Source: an uncultured Collinsella sp.
Lineage (GTDB): Bacteria; Actinomycetota; Coriobacteriia; Coriobacteriales; Coriobacteriaceae
NCBI GenBank assembly: GCA_902491415.1
Contig: CABUHP010000021.1
Coordinates: 1 to 14,895 of the forward strand
DNA length: 14,895 nucleotides
Direction: 5' to 3'
Each line of letters starts with the position of its first letter. Positions within the stretch are counted from its first letter, which is position 1. Both the position numbers and the translations under genes were made by a program. Below, piece after piece: positions 14,541 to 14,895 of this stretch. The notes under the pieces were generated by a model, which made no database searches, was not told where the DNA came from, and saw only the letters and a list, made by a program, of their open reading frames with translations.

Positions 14541-14543
14541 GCA

Positions 14544-14588
14544 TCAGATAATTACTACGCTGATAATGTTTAGCTGATGCGTGAACAT
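14544..14588 (-). CDS. Candidate 14-residue leader peptide rich in Ile and Val
   Basis: The frame reads MFTHQLNIISVVII then TGA. GAAGAGGA lies about 10 nt upstream of its ATG; an in-frame ATG at 14612 would give a 22-residue version but lacks a ribosome-binding site. Six of the last seven residues are Ile or Val. An 8-bp stem CGCATCAG/CTGATGCG (14574-14581 with 14540-14547) encloses these codons and its 3' arm covers the stop codon. This is what a ribosome-stalling control peptide would look like. Such short frames can arise by chance, so the call is tentative. Confidence 0.4.
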   Translation of the reverse strand: MFTHQLNIISVVII

Positions 14589-14612
14589 GTCTAAGAAATC
14601 CTCTTCAATCAT

Positions 14613-14641
14613 GATGTGAACGATCCGTGCGTGTTCACATC
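14613..14641 (-). other. 5' stem-loop of the cstA leader
   Basis: Nine-bp stem (14613-14621 with 14633-14641, ATGTGAAC/GTTCACAT core), 11-nt loop, starting about 12 nt after the predicted start site. The GTGAAC arm could instead pair with GTTCAC at 14581-14586, which overlaps the leader-peptide start. Confidence 0.5.
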
Positions 14642-14659
14642 CCCCAGTGGTTGAAAAGG

Positions 14660-14688
14660 AGTATGAAACTTTAGTTACCTAAAGTCAA
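14660..14688 (-). promoter_or_regulatory. cstA promoter with operator between -35 and -10
   Basis: On the minus strand TTGACT (14688-14683), exactly 17 nt, CATACT (14665-14660). The spacer contains ACTTTAGGTAACTAAAGT (14685-14668), an inverted repeat with one mismatched pair that overlaps the -35. A repressor bound there would block polymerase. Transcription would start near 14653, giving a leader of about 235 nt. Confidence 0.65.
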
Positions 14689-14727
14689 CGCAAATATGTA
14701 ATGAATTTTCAACTTTTTTTGAATTTC

Positions 14728-14763
14728 TCGGTATAAAACGCCGCTGACCTCGGACTTTACCGA
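14728..14763. other. Inverted repeat in the gene-free right end
   Basis: TCGGTA (14728-14733) and TACCGA (14758-14763) flank a 24-nt centre. On the plus strand TATAAA (14732-14737) could be a -10 element for a gene beyond the window. The remaining stretch to 14857 holds a G/C-rich run (14793-14817) and a direct repeat TCCTGCTCA at 14831-14839 and 14845-14853. I see no gene here. Confidence 0.3.
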
Positions 14764-14857
14764 ACGACAGTTTTTGCTTGAGAGATGCTCCTCGGGGGCG
14801 GGGCGGGCGCCTGCCGCCATATATGAACTTTCCTGCTCAGACAGTCCTGCTCACGAC

Positions 14858-14895
14858 GGAGGCCACATTAAGTGGCCTCCTGTTCGTGCGGAACT
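14858..14895 (+). repeat. Hairpin and right copy of the 28-bp repeat
   Basis: GGAGGCCAC (14858-14866) pairs with GTGGCCTCC (14872-14880) around ATTAA. The right arm and following bases (14868-14895) are the exact reverse complement of 9970-9997. The match runs to the window edge and so may be longer. The hairpin lacks a T-run on either strand. Confidence 0.75.

Noticed and set aside
12505..14577. A 690-codon open frame on the plus strand opposite cstA
   Set aside because: It is antisense to an unmistakable CstA protein, is full of Gly/Asp/Glu/His low-complexity sequence expected from the reverse frame of a GC-rich membrane-protein gene, and runs through the cstA leader terminator.
14419..14653. 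T-box riboswitch upstream of cstA
   Set aside because: I found no T-box consensus (such as AGGGTGGNACCGCG) before the terminator. The leader-peptide or other switch model fits better.

Overview
The window looks like a chromosomal segment of a Coriobacteriia member, most likely Collinsella or a close relative. This is an inference from the GC-rich coding style, the twin-arginine sugar-binding lipoprotein with an MsmK-type ATPase, the actinobacterial/firmicute mixture of gene families, and a style of intergenic palindromes I associate with Collinsella. No marker gene that would fix the genus is present.

Left part (1-7444): a carbohydrate-uptake locus. A minus-strand ABC operon reads substrate-binding lipoprotein, two permeases and the N-terminal half of the ATPase (cut by the window edge). 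Upstream on the minus strand is a GntR/UTRA regulator of TreR type, and divergent from it is a large plus-strand PTS gene. That gene fuses an alpha-glucoside-type EIIC, an EIIB and a complete Cof-type HAD phosphatase in one chain. Three copies of TTGTnTAAAC lie in the two control regions (ABC operon; gntR/PTS divergent gap). They resemble the TreR operator and suggest that one regulator controls both uptake routes.

Middle part (7558-10160): a polyprenyl diphosphate synthase, a soluble-looking protein with two peptidoglycan-binding-like repeats, and tRNA-Gln(UUG) with its own promoter and terminator. A 426-base gene-free block follows. It is full of inverted repeats: an inverted copy of the tRNA T-arm, half of a 28-bp repeat that recurs inverted at the window end, and a 120-bp imperfect palindrome.

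Right part (10164-14895): two minus-strand genes. The first encodes an orphan protein whose C-terminus matches the DUF2220/JetD TOPRIM pattern. It is joined through a roughly 300-residue charged disordered region to a helical N-terminal domain, and no jetA/B/C neighbours are present. The second is a CstA-family transporter. Its roughly 235-nt leader carries a promoter with an operator-like palindrome, a candidate 14-residue Ile/Val-rich leader peptide, competing stem-loops and a strong intrinsic terminator about 40 nt before the start codon. This has the layout of a transcription attenuator and, with the JetD-like protein and the PTS-HAD fusion, is the most interesting content here.
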